Shown here: piece after piece, positions 45,540 to 56,767 of the stretch
Numbering within the stretch: position 1 is the first letter of the stretch
Layout of the letters: every line of letters starts with the position of its first letter
NCBI GenBank assembly: GCA_032717465.1
Contig: CM064671.1
Span: 60,093,859 to 60,157,858 of the forward strand
Direction: 5' to 3'
DNA from: Coenobita brevimanus
Lineage: Eukaryota > Arthropoda > Malacostraca > Decapoda > Coenobitidae
DNA: 64,000 bases
Notes under the pieces: generated by a model
What the model was told of the DNA's origin: nothing
Seen by the model: the letters and a program-made list of their open reading frames with translations, nothing else
Database searches by the model: none
Program-made: the position numbers and the translations under genes

Positions 45540-46430
45540 AACTGAATATCAGTAAAGGGAAATCGATTGAAATACATGGGTATATCTTTGTCAAAAGCAG
45601 TGAAAATATGATCACCTTAATTATTGTTTAGTTATTTGCATCCTCAACGATCTCAACTAAATTGAGTTGCTCTCCACCTATCTTTCTTTCTTTCAGGAGA
45701 TGGATAGAGTTAGGAAATGCAATTCAAGTAAAAAATAATCCATACACCAGATTACAGGAGTCCTCCATTGATAAAAATAAGGTGATGGAAACAGAAGGTG
45801 TGATATCTAGTGTCCATGTAGTGTGGTATAGACAGTTGGAGGTAGAGGCTTATAAGAGTATGCTGGCCTACTCATTGTGTTAGTGAAAATACTGAAAAGG
45901 TACAGCAAAGAGAGATGGTCAGGAACAAATCCTGCAGGATGGTGAAACGGGAGCTCCAGCTCTCCCTGTCACCAGCTTGCCATCCACCTCGGGAGTACCG
46001 CCCTGTTCAACTTGTGCTACAGTCTACTCCCATAAAATGGTCCATCGCTACTGCCTGAACTTTTAACAGTCCAATCTTTATCAAAAATAATGTTGTATAT
46101 TTAGTTTTTCAATTACAGGTACTTCAGTAATTATTCGAATAAATTTTATATATGACGTACGATATCATATGAATAACAAAAATGAATAAAGCTTATAATA
46201 TGTGAGGTTCATTGCTGTTCCAAAAGTATATAAATGACATTTTTGCGTGGGAAGGAAACTGACCACCGGAAAGAGTGACTTATGAAGTTAAAGTTCATAT
46301 ATCCCATACCATATATCAACATAGCAGAGACTCAGGGTGTCATTTTTCTTGGTCATCTACTGTACATGTCAGTCAAGAGGAGACATTTACATGGTGAACC
46401 AGTTAAAGAAATTTCCTGCGTAATGTGAGT
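45540..46430. other. No recognised feature
   Basis: About 900 bp without domain matches. A 73-codon plus frame (45662-45883) is open but has no family signature. Confidence 0.3.
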
Positions 46431-46434
46431 TTTA

Positions 46435-46436
<2 letters not shown>

Positions 46437-46472
<36 letters not shown>

Positions 46473-46474
46473 GA
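46437..46474. repeat. (TTA)n microsatellite
   Basis: A pure ATT run of about 38 bp. Confidence 0.96.
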
Positions 46475-46489
46475 GACATTATGATAGAT

Positions 46490-47075
46490 GTATATGAATA
46501 ATGTAGAGAAACACGAGTCTGAGACACAAGTTTATTCCTAACTAGTTTCACACAGAGGCTTCTACAGGGGAATGAAATTCTTCCAGGTCAGTCTGACTTA
46601 CAGTATATGGCTGGCTGGCTGCTGTATCACACAGTTGGTTAATCTTTGGTCTGGTGGTCGTTAATTGGTCCGTTACCTTTCCCTCTCTGACCTGAACATC
46701 TGCACTGCTATGTAAGACCACACCATGTTACCTACTCTTTTGTTATTATTTATACTGTTTGTTACATAGACTGCCTCCAGAGCTTTTCTTTGTGCCTTTG
46801 TAAGATTTTTCTCCAATATTTCTGCTTCACCCTATTTTGGCAGATGATGTTTTATCATCTATGTATCTGACCACGGCACTAGTTATCCGATGATGTCTTT
46901 CAACAGCCTTATGCTCCCTCAGCCTCGTTTCTATGCCCCTACTGGTTTCTCCATAGTTGGCTGCTTTGCAACCACTACAGGGTATCTTGTATACTATGCT
47001 GTTTATTTTTATTATTATTATCATTATGATTTTTTTTTTTATTATTATTATTTGCGAGGAAAAAGCAGGATACAT
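46490..47075 (-). mobile_element. Penelope-like element fragment with GIY-YIG domain
   Basis: The minus strand encodes NSIVYKIPCSGCKAANYGET, then SRGIETRLREHKAVERHH, then AVVRYIDD: the GIY-YIG endonuclease core with the Cys pair and conserved Arg and Glu positions used by Penelope-like retroelements to cut target DNA. Downstream, the 3' part contains GAAGCCTCTGTGTGAAACTA, the GAAAC-type motif of these elements. It is a different subfamily from the pair at 43-44 kb. RT is absent, so this is 5'-truncated. Confidence 0.8.
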
Positions 47076-47079
47076 ACAG

Positions 47080-47445
47080 AAGTTAGGCTTAGTCCTCTTT
47101 TGTCCTCACTTTAAAAATATTGATAAAGTTTGTTTACTTGTTAATGGCCATGACTCCTTTATATATTTTTTTCCCATAACTGACCTTCCTACCATTATTG
47201 TTGCTGTATTCAATATGAGGCTTTGTGTATAAGAAGGGCGGCTGAAGCCACCCCCGCCAGAACCTGTTTTTTATGTTGTATAGCACTATATTGAGGTATC
47301 TACTTTCACTTGGGAGTGGATGAGCATCCATTCTCCCACTGCATATAAGGGTGAAAATCACTAAAAACAAAATATTACTCTCCACCTTCAATGCAGCCGG
47401 CTCTCCGTACGGAGTACAAAAACACATATTGGAAGGGCTCTTCAT
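47080..47445. other. No recognised feature
   Basis: Sequence between the Penelope fragment and the duplicated promoter-like region. Nothing identifiable. Confidence 0.3.
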
Positions 47446-48036
47446 CCCGTCAGAATAGAGGTGCTATATGTGATGAGCAACCCATATGATTCAGAAATTT
47501 TCCAAGGCAATCAACCTTATTAGACAGGCGGCCTATCCCATGAATGTCCCTTCCCTGGCATGAAGGCTCTACCAACCAATCAGACCACTCCTCTTCCCAT
47601 CATGTGACTACCTTCAGCCAATGGGAACCCAGTATATGGCAGCCATGACAGTCCCTTCTGTTTTGTTCCCAGTTGCAGACACAGCAAGGACGCTCTGAAC
47701 TCTGGCATTATTATCTTTGAATTATGAGTGCCCATGTGATTCAGACACAGCAAGGATGCTCTGAACTTTGGCATTATTGTCTTTGAATTACGAGTGCCCA
47801 TATGATTCAGAAATTTTCTGAGGTAATCCCCCTTATTAGACAGGTGGCCAATCCCATGAGCATCTCTTCCCTGGCGTGAGGGCTGTACCAGCCAATGAGA
47901 CCACTCCTCTTCTTATCACATGAGTGCCCTTAGCCAATGGGAGCCCAGTATATGGCAACCATGACAGTCCCTTCTGTTTTGTTTCCAACTGCAGACACAG
48001 CAAGGATGCTCTGAACTTTGACATTGTTTTTTTTTA
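47446..48036 (+). promoter_or_regulatory. Duplicated CCAAT-containing 5' region of the downstream gene
   Basis: Two copies of a roughly 320-bp unit (about 47482-47730 and 47803-48035), with a smaller internal duplication at 47685-47800. Each unit holds two CCAAT-type boxes (CCAATCAGACC or CCAATGAGACC, then AGCCAATGGGA) about 45 bp apart, followed by AGTATATGGCA, CTTCTGTTTTGTT and GCAGACACAGCAAGGA. The second unit ends just before the coding frame at 48040. CCAAT boxes in tandem upstream of a start suggest a promoter; that is inference from layout alone. Confidence 0.5.
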
Positions 48037-48039
48037 ATT

Positions 48040-51005
48040 ACGAGTGCTACCTGTTTGTATCTCTGCAAAAAACGTCCAAACAGAACCACGATCAAGATGA
48101 AAGTGTTGCGGGGCCATCAGGTCTTTCCAAAGCAAGTGATTCGAGTGGTGAAGACAGTGCTACCCTAAGCAAGCATGTATTGTATGGCATAGTGGAGTAC
48201 AGTGATTCTGACCCCGACGACCCCACATACGTGCCAGGATTTACTGATATTAGTAGTAGTTGTCCCATCTACTATGAAAGTGAGTGATGAAGCGATGGTG
48301 GTGGTGATGATAATGTTTATGGTGGTGTCACACATAATGGTTGTGTTGGTGAACTTGGTGGTGAGTGTGGCCATGTAGAAGCAAGGGGCAATCTTGGTGG
48401 TGTGGGTGGCAGAGGTGTGGTGCATAAAGAGAAAACAGGGCTAATGAGGAAGAGGAATGTGGAGGCATGGCAGCAGAATGTGGCAAATAACACTGCAATC
48501 TTGACCAAGAGTACATTAGCCATTCCATGAAAAAACGTGTAGTGGCCAGAAAATTCAGTGCTCCACGTCCTGATGGGGGTTTTGACAAGGTGGGGAGGCA
48601 GAACATTAACAGCATTTTTAACCCGCTTCATGCCAGCTGTTTTTAGCCCTATGGGTCACCCCAATGCCGGCCATTTTTCGACCTTTTTTTTTTTGACAAA
48701 AATGATAGATTTTGATGTGGTAACAACGAATTTTGCCGTTAAAATGCTTATTGAGGCTTGGAAATGGGTTTTATTCAGTCCAGCATACTTGTATACAGGT
48801 ATAGCCGCTCTCTCACGCTCACCACGAACGTGAGAGAAAGCCGTTTTCTATGTAAGGTATACTCAGTTATTTATGCTGGGGAGGTATAGCAATGTTCCGT
48901 ACACTTTTCTGATTACTTATTACTTCAGCATCTATCACAATTTGCATGTCTTTCTCAATGTGAATGCATTATCTTACACTTACTTGAAGATAGGTACAAC
49001 CTGACTTCATTATGTACAGTCATGGCACTTACAAGAAGGTATTTACAACTTGACTTCATTATATATTCCTTACACATACAAGAAAATATTTACAACTTAC
49101 ATGAAAATATTTACAAAATGCCTTCACTATGTACAGTACTGGGTGAGGCACACAGGCAGAGTGAGCATGAGAGGGGGAGCGAGCCAGTGTATGACCTTGA
49201 CAGCCTGGGGGATGGTCGAGGAGCAGTTACCTTACATGCCTGCCAATTTTTACCCGTGAATTTTGAAAAATGTGGTCACAGTGAAGTTTTTTATTTTAGA
49301 CCGTTTTAAAACGGCCTGGGCACTGGCCGCAGAAGTATGTCAGACCATTTTAAAACAGCACTGGCATGCAGCGGGTTAAAAGTTCCAGGGCTGTGAGTGA
49401 TTACAATGCACAAAATGCGTATCTACACTATCTGATATGCAGGGAGACTATGAAACCTAAATGTACTGCGGCAGAAATCAGCCAGAGGCCAGTGCACTAT
49501 GTGTATTGTGTAAAAGTGAACCAAAGGGAGTTTCCTGTGTGTTAGAAAGTGTTCATTTCCATCCATGGCCTCACTGATAAGAATGTGAGGCTGCTTGTAC
49601 ATAGTACATCCATTTCCTGATAAGCATGGCCATCACCCCTTAGGTAGGGCCGTTACAGGTGATCGGTTAGCACGTCTCCACGAGCACATCAAAACTCTTC
49701 CTGTCACTGCTAGCCATTATTCTCGGTGTTGTACCCCACACCACAAATACCTGGAAGGTTGTGGCAACATTGGTGAACTGAATGTACATGGTGTGGATGA
49801 ATGAAAACTACAAAGGTGATGAAACGGTGTCTAAGAGGTTTTATCATGACATCTTCACAAAGCTTTACAACATTGTGTTTCAGCCACCTAGAACCGACGT
49901 TTGCAACATCTGTGCAAAGTATGAGATGATGATGAAAAATGCAGCAGGAGACAAGGGAAAAAACTGCAGACCTGGAGGCAAGTCTGAGGGAGCACAAGGC
50001 CATTGCACAGGTGCCACTGGACTTACTCCTCCAGCAAGAGCAAGTTGCAGCAAATAGTGGCAACGAGAACATCAAGGTGGTTTGCACTGACCTCCAGCAA
50101 ACTCTGCCATGCTCTCGTGTCTGTACTGGCATTGCCTATTATAAAAGGAAAATGTGGGTGTACAACTTTTGTTTATACGACCTCAGTGAGAAGGAGGGCA
50201 CTATGTTTGGGATGAGGTCGCGGCAGGACGAAGGTCAAACGAGATGGCAAGTTCTATGCTGAAGTGGCTATATTGGATAACGGACATACAAAAGCAGAAC
50301 TTTTCGTATCTATGCATATTCTGTGTTAATTGCACTGGCCAAAACAAGAATATTAACATGGTCCTCCTGGCACTACAGCAGGTGCACTGGAGCCGATTGT
50401 TCAGGGTAGAATTCATTTTCATGAAAAGTGGCCACTCTTACCTGCCCTGTGACCGAGCCTTCGGTTCAAAAGAAGAAAAATTCAGGAAGGTGGAGTAAAT
50501 TGTCACACCAGAGGAATACATGGAGATTATTCGATCAGCCGTGAAGAAGAGGTTCCCAGTTGTTGCAATGCAATGTAACGACTTCATGAACGTCAAGGCA
50601 CTCTAGGAAGTCATTTCACAATGAAGTGCCCCAGGATTTGGTTAGGCATGTCAGCTGGTTGTGGCCAACACCTACGCTGAAGGCCACATAATCAGAAATC
50701 ATTATAACCTGGACGATGTTCCTGCAGACCTCAAGAAAATCCGGCTGATGAAAGGGAGGGGTGCCTGGAGTCATCAACGTTTCAACCTCTCCATTGTGCA
50801 GCTCATCTGCTAATCCCCCCATATCCATCTGCTGTAGGGGAGAAGTGCCAAGACCTACGTGTTCTGACTGGGCTTCTTGCTGACCAGGCCAAAGGCTGGT
50901 TTACTGCCCTCCTTGACCACCTGGATACCCCTAGGCAATCAGGTGGTGGCACTGAGGAGGACACAGAAGAGGCACTGGAAGATCCAGACAATATTCTCAT
51001 GGATT
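48040..51005 (+). pseudogene. Decayed gene of an uncharacterised transposase-like family
   Basis: Plus-strand segments join into one protein. N-terminus: DQDESVAGPSGLSKASDSSG and an acidic block, two stops at about 48286-48291, a Gly/Val-rich linker, and MRKRNVEAWQQNVAN (48445). After P1 copy c: AVSDYNAQNAYLHYLI, REFPVC-stop-KVFISIHGLT (49530), LHEHIKTLPVTASHYSRCCT (49665), PPRTDVCNICAKYEMM (49890), VVCTDLQQTLPCSRV (50075), YYKRKMWVYNFCLYD (50140), VNCTGQNKNINMVLLALQQV (50327), SGHSYLPCDRAFGSKE (50430) and a C-terminus at about 51005. It resembles large arthropod proteins with an RNase H-like core (D...D-N-C-GQN), probably from a DNA transposon. Here the second Asp is Val. I do not know a gene name. 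Confidence 0.75.
48618..49379. mobile_element. P1 copy c, inside the transposase-like gene
   Basis: 762 bp with TTAA at 48618-48621 and 49376-49379, same orientation as copy b and highly similar to it. With the insert and one TTAA removed, the host frame runs NINSIFKSSRAVSDYN without a break. Confidence 0.93.
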
Positions 51006-51054
51006 AGGTGCCAGTGGAATAGCGCCATGCTTCCAACACCATGACATCTGGCCC

Positions 51055-51180
51055 TACTGTTGACGACCTGGATCTCTTAATGGATAACGAATGGATTACA
51101 CATACACAAGAATGCCTCTACTGTTGATGACCTGGACCTGTTTATGGATATCGGAAGAATAACGCATACAAAACGAACTC
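51055..51180. repeat. 63-bp tandem duplication
   Basis: Two copies of a unit containing CTACTGTTGA, GACCTGGA and TATGGATA-like sequence, at the 3' end of the decayed gene. Confidence 0.7.
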
Positions 51181-51235
51181 CAATCTTCACCCACTGGTGA
51201 GTGTTTATGTAACTGCTGTAAAAATGATAATAATA

Positions 51236-51315
51236 GTAATTATTATTATTATTATTATTATTATCAGTAGTAGTAGTATACCTATAATTAGTATTAATAT
51301 GGTTATTATTATTAC

Positions 51316-51352
<37 letters not shown>

Positions 51353-51405
51353 ACTATCAGTATAATAATAATAATTATTATTATTACTATTATTAATATA
51401 ATCAC
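51236..51405. repeat. (ATT)n-rich microsatellite
   Basis: About 170 bp of ATT trinucleotides with short interruptions, directly next to the Gypsy LTR. Confidence 0.95.
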
Positions 51406-51408
51406 TAT

Positions 51409-52110
51409 TGTTACGTCCCCATCTCATACTGCCACAGGCTTCAACAGCAGTAATTCAGTATAGGAAGACCGTTGCCCAGTGAGTTATTCTTCTTAGCGGC
51501 AGCCTTTAGGTGTATAATACACAGGATCAGCTCAGGCATCACAAATAAATACTGGCTTCTTAAGTTCACTGTCTTTATTTTCAAATAATTACACTTAATG
51601 CCTGCCAACTCCACTATTTTCACAAATACTGAAGATATACGATCATCACTAACTGCAAAAATACTTCAGAGTTTGCCAACAACACTTCACTATTTTCACA
51701 AGTACCAAAGATATACAAACTGCACTGACACTGAACTACACTCAGACTGAATTGAAAACTGATTTAGTGTCTCCCATCCTTATGTAAGCTTGCATTTTTC
51801 AAGAATGATCTACATTCTAGGAGAAGTTACAGTTGCCAAATCGGAGATATCCAAAATATCCAGAGTTTTCTGACAGTGCATAACACTCTAAATTATATTG
51901 TATTCAAACTAAGATTACATAATTTAAGTCACATAAATAAAACGTTAAAGGGAAAAGGAAAATAATATTTAATATGCAACTTACAAAATAACTATGCTCA
52001 CAATTAGCAGGCTAACTGGCAACTCTGACTGGTAATGGAACTACGATACAAGAAATATTGGGAGTATTCTAGCACTACCAAACTGGCAAATCCCGCTTCT
52101 CAACACTACA
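51409..52110 (-). mobile_element. Gypsy 3' LTR
   Basis: 702 bp reading TGTAGTGTTGAGAAGCGGGA ... GGGGACGTAACA on the minus strand, so it has the TGT...ACA ends of LTRs. A polyadenylation-type AATAAA lies on the minus strand at about 51573-51578. It follows the pol gene and a polypurine tract. A related LTR-like sequence lies at 61982-62584. The 5' LTR is not in the window. Confidence 0.85.
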
Positions 52111-52127
52111 CCCTCCCTATTCCTTTT
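52111..52127 (-). other. Polypurine tract of the Gypsy element
   Basis: The minus strand reads AAAAGGAATAGGGAGGG directly before the LTR start TGTAGTG. This is the usual plus-strand primer for reverse transcription of LTR elements. Confidence 0.85.
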
Positions 52128-52187
52128 GTCATCCCAACAACACTGCACAACGTATACAAACATAATCCCTAATCCAAACTAAACATT

Positions 52188-53830
52188 TAGTTATACACAA
52201 AGTAATCATTCAACTTATCAGGTCTTTTCCTATGCCACTTTCGACGATGTCCCTGCTCCTCCACACAGTCCACTCCTGGAATGTCTTGCTCCTCTTCTTG
52301 ATGCACTTCTTCCATTGGGAAACTGTCACCATCCTCTTGTACTTCAGCTCGTTGGTTCTCCTCAACATCCTCGGTTGCGGGAGAACACGATTCCTTGGAA
52401 AGGTCCCAGCTGTACTTTCCTGACCCATGGTGCTGCCACAGATGATTCACATGTACCACCTTTGGGCGATATTTCCTGCCTCCCCTAATCTGGTACATTA
52501 TGTCTGGTAGCCAGTGCAACACAGTATAAGGCCCGTCTTATGGGCTGTGCAGCTTTGGTGACCGTCCCTTCTTTCACTGAGATTGTATAACCAGACTTGG
52601 TCACCATCCTTGAAGTTCACCTCACTTGCCTTGGCATCATACTTGCACTTCATCATTTTGGCCAGAAACTTTAGTTTCTCGCACACGATAATGTACCTCA
52701 GCCAGCCCTTCTGAAGATGCTTTGCATAGCTGGAGGTGTCTGTAGGCAGCTATTCACCAGGTGATCTTCCCACTAACAAGTAACCAGGTAAACATAACTC
52801 ATGGCCCAGTATCCGTTTTGCAGGAATGTAGACAGTAGACTCATGAGATGGAGACTGATATACCATTAGCAATGCAGGTTTTTCTGGTCCCATTCTCTTT
52901 GTCCATCCACGCAGTAATTGGCCAGTTCTTGTCCCAGGGTCCAGTTAAATTTCTCCACCATCCCAGCTGACTGTGGCCTTTGTGGGGTCGTTCTGGTCTT
53001 CTTGATCCCCAGTAACTTGCAGCACTCATAGAACACAGCAGACTCTAAGTTTCTACCCTGGTCTGAATGTAGCTATTGTGGCATTCCAAAATGACAGAAG
53101 AACTGGTCAACCAACAACTGAGCAACAGTCACAGCATCTTGATGAGGGATGGCATAGGCTTCAGGCCTCTTTGCGAAGTAGTCCATGGCGACAAACATAT
53201 ACCAGTTTCCTCTTTCAGTGAGTGGCAGAGGTCCAGCAATGTCCACCACAACTCTTTCCGTCAGTGCATCCACTTGGTACAGCTGCAGGGGGGCGCAATA
53301 AAGTTTCTTGGATCCCTTCTTGGCGCAACATATATCACATGCCCAACGTCACTCTTCAACATCCTGTCGCATGCCAGTCCAGCAGAACCATTGTTGCAGC
53401 CGACTTAGAGTTTTCTTCACTCCCAGGTGCCCACTAGTGATCTGGTTATGGGACTCGTCCAAAATCTCAGACTTCATTTTCTCCTGAACCACCAGTTGCC
53501 AATACTTGCTGAGGCCATCAGGTGTGTCCCACTGATGCTCCAGTAGTCTGTTTTCAAACAAAGAAAGTCCCACTGACTCCAGTAGCTCTTGGTCGCAGGG
53601 CTGAATGTGGAAACCTCTTCCCAAGGTAGTCACACTGTATTCTGCTGCAGCCACTCTAGCACTGGGTGTAAAACTGCACCCTCCATCTGCATCCTCTTGA
53701 GGTCTTCTTCATCTGACACTGGCCCTGTTACTGCAGAACAGCTACATTTCTTACTATGATCTTTTTACTACACTTCCGGCACTCTGGGTCACAAGGCCGA
53801 TGATGGAGGCTGTCAGCGCTGCACCTCATA
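52188..53830 (-). pseudogene. Gypsy integrase, decayed
   Basis: Minus strand, from high to low coordinate. H2C2 zinc-binding region (SHNQITSGHLGVKKTLSRLQ, then RWACDICCAKKG, at about 53450-53310). Catalytic core with VVVDIAGPLPLTERG (first Asp, about 53240), LHSDQGRNLESAVF (second Asp, about 53070) and AGMVEKFNWTLGQEL (Glu, about 52950). Far C-terminus YQIRGGRKYRPKVVHVNHLW (52490-52440), then an acidic tail ending at a stop at 52187. Integrase inserts the cDNA into chromosomes. Stops occur after DVEE and after FGMPQ, and frameshifts fill 52530-52900. Confidence 0.88.
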
Positions 53831-53883
53831 ATTGTGCTGGTCTAGCTTCCTGAGCCAGTGTGCCAGTTGTCCTTCTGAATTCT

Positions 53884-54634
53884 TTAACCCGAGGCGTCCC
53901 ATCGACATATGGGTACGTTGCAACATTATGTAACTGCCAGTCCCAATGACGTACTGGTACATAGTGCAATTGCAAGGTTCATAATTTGCACAATTTTCAA
54001 TTTTCGCACATGATTTTTGGTACGTATACACGGGACACCTTCCTCTATTCCTCTACAAGATGCCAGGCAGGGACAATGCCTTACACCACATAACCTCCCC
54101 CCCCCCACACGCCATTGTCTCGGCAATTCACCTGTTACCAGTGGCCTGGCCAATAAAGACATACAGGGCCATCATTGGCAATGTGGAGGACAAAGTTTAC
54201 ATAGCATTAGAGGAAGAAACAGTCAGAAATGATGATCAGGTATTGTCGCCAAATGAGGTCAGGTATGATGATGAGTTAGTGAGTGAAACAATGCTTATAA
54301 TGCCTATATTACTGTTTGAAAACCAATACTCTCTCATACTGCATATAAATTAGTACCAAATAAATAAATTAATACCGTTTATGAGTGGTGTGGAATAGTT
54401 ACCCTCCCATAGAACTCGTTTCTTTGGAGCCAGCCTGATAGATAACCCAGTAAGGTAAGGAGGTACTGCTACCTGTATCGAGTATTTTAAACCTCAGGTG
54501 AGCGATTTCTCTATGAATTTTCGATGTTTATCACCAAAAGTGGAGGTGTTAGCAAAAAAAAAAAAAAAAATCCAAAATAGCTCAGGATTGGGGGGTATCG
54601 GAGGTGTGAAATCGGTCGGGACATGACAGGTTAA
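53884..54634 (+). mobile_element. P2 copy c, inside the Gypsy RNase H region
   Basis: 751 bp with TTAA at both borders (53884-53887 and 54631-54634), same orientation as copy a. The ORF at 54060 onward (MPGRDNALHHITSPPPHAIV, then NVEDKVYIALEEETVRNDD) is shared. The Gypsy frame is continuous across a single TTAA (KWLRM-LKNSEGQLAHW). Confidence 0.93.
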
Positions 54635-55756
54635 CATCCTCAACCACTTCAGTGCTGCATGGTCTGTCCTGATGATGAAGTAGGACCCATACAAGGAGGG
54701 ATGGATGAAATCAAGGCTCTTCATCACTGCCAAGAGCTCCTTACAGGTCATACACTAGTTCCGCTCCAGAGGGATGAGCTTCTTGCTTTAATATGCCACC
54801 ACATACTCTTTTTCATCCTTCTTTTGTGACAGGACTCCACCAACACCATAGTCACTAGCATCACAGTCCAGGATGAATGGCTGATTCTGATCAGGGTACA
54901 ACAATACTGGAGAGCTTGCCAATGCATGCTTGAGTTCATTGAAGGCATTCTAAGTGAGTGCTGTCCATGAAAACTTCTGCTTCTTCCCCAATAGCTTGTG
55001 CAGAGGTGCAGCTATCACTGCAAAGTCTTTGACAAAACGCCGGTAGTAGGTACACAAGTCCAGGAATCTCCATGGCTCCTTCACACAAATTGGAGTCAGC
55101 CAGTTTTCCACAGCTGCCACCTCCTGTGGATCATTACGGATGTTGCACTCACCTAGTGTGTGTCCCAAGCACTTTACTTCCTTCTGGAACATGTTGTATT
55201 TCTTGGGATTCAGCTTGTGTTGCACTACTTGGATCCTGTTCAGCACCTCAAACAGCCTCTCCAGTTCCTGGTCAAAAGTACATCCAAGCACAATTACATT
55301 GTCCAAATAAATGAGAGCTGTCTGCTAGTGCAGGCCTTCCAGTACACGATCCAAGAGATACTCAAAAGTAGCTGGGGCATTCCAAAAGCCAAATGAGATC
55401 ACCTTAAACTGCCACAAACCCGACCCGTATGAAAAGGCTGCTTTCTCCTTGTCCTTTTCTACAACCTTGACCTGATGATATCCTGCCTTCATGTCTAGGG
55501 TGGAGAACCACTTGGCACCTGACAGAGCATCCAGGGTGTCATCAGTCCCTGGCAAGGGGTATGCATCCTTCACTATCACTTCCTTCAGGGCTCGATAATC
55601 TACCAGTACCTTACTGAGCCACCCCTTTTCCTTACCAGAACCACTGCTGATGCCCAAGGCCTGCTGGACTTTTCTGTCACTCCTTGACGTTGAAGATTTT
55701 CCATCACCTTCTCCATTTCCTGCCATTGGGCTGGCACCATCCTCCATGCTGGCTGT
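54635..55756 (-). pseudogene. Gypsy reverse transcriptase and RNase H, decayed
   Basis: Minus strand. RT: VDYRALKEVIVKDAYPLPGT (55610), FSTLDMKAGYHQVKV (55500, first catalytic Asp), FGFWNAPATFEYLLDRVLEG (55370), then a stop and LIYLDNVIV (55295), so the YLDD box reads YLDN. Thumb: KCLGHTLGECNIRNDP (55160) and YYRRFVKDFAVIAAPLHKLL (55030). RNase H: FILDCDASDYGVGGVLSQ in a shifted frame (54870), then TCKELLAVMKSLDFIHPSLY and IIRTDHAALKWL (54680). It reverse-transcribes element RNA in intact relatives. Here the catalytic change, stops and frameshifts abolish activity. Confidence 0.9.
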
Positions 55757-56767
55757 TTAACCCCTTAAACGCGGCCGTGTACAGTCGTTTTCCCCCCGAG
55801 TGGCGGGGTTGCATCGCGGTCTGAGTACCTGTAGGAAAATATTCGCCAAAAATCAGAGATTAACCCTAGAACATTATACTTGGTATGGCAGATAGTACTT
55901 ACATTCAGCTTTCTCCAGAGACAGGTGTTGAGCCTTCGTGGACTACCCAAGGACTTGTGGAGACTTGCAAAGTTGGGTAACCAAATCTTCACTTTCACAC
56001 CTCCAGCAACCCGGTTTCCCCTCTACCACAGCCTCATTCTGTCACAGTAAACTTTATACTACAACGTAAAGGTAGTTAGGATTCCGTATTTGTACAATAA
56101 GCACTGAAAATAAGGCTAAAATCAACGGAGCGTACGGCCGACATGCACTGTGGTGGCGGTCTTCCCGTCACTCAACAAACATTTCCATTTTCACAGCTAA
56201 AAACATGTATACTACATTATTTTCAATCATATTACTTCCCAAAAGATCAACACGGCGCACTTTTTATTCTGCCTTACGCCCGCCACTTTATTCTCATTCC
56301 TGTCGGCCGCTTGCACTGACTGGGAAGAGCTAGAACTCGCCATAATGTCACTTTGAAAGCCTGCAGTAAACTGATGCTAAACAGAGGCAAACCATGAGAA
56401 AAAAAGCTAGTGTTACAACTGGGGAAACAAGCATTTCCTAGTAGCATAAACTGCTTGTGAGAGGAGAGCGCAGATTTACAGTTCTGAGCGTTCAGAGCAC
56501 TGCCATGTATCACAGCCAGGCTGGCCGGGCCGTGGTGGGGGGGGGGACGGGGGGAAAACGCGATACTTGGCAAAAACTGAGGTCAGTAGTACAAAGGTAA
56601 AGTATGCTAGTTGTAGCTAGAGGGTGGTGGTACTGATAGACAATACCAGCTGGAGCCTGCTTGCCCGCGGTTATTCAAAATTTACTAGAATCGCAAACGC
56701 GACGACCCGCCATTATGTCCTTTTCGCCGAGCGTCTCAAACGCAACGATCCACGTTTAAGGGGTTAA
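55757..56767 (-). mobile_element. P5: piggyBac-like element inside Gypsy pol
   Basis: 1011 bp with TTAACCCCTTAAACG-type inverted ends and TTAA borders at 55757-55760 and 56764-56767. The right end has two tandem motif copies (GTTGCGTTTGAGACGC-type and GTCGCGTTTGCGATTC-type on the minus strand). The minus ORF 55998-55765 contains LPNFASLHKSLGSPRRLN, shared with P4. The Gypsy frame continues across one TTAA (RDHHPIKQPAWRM). Confidence 0.9.
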
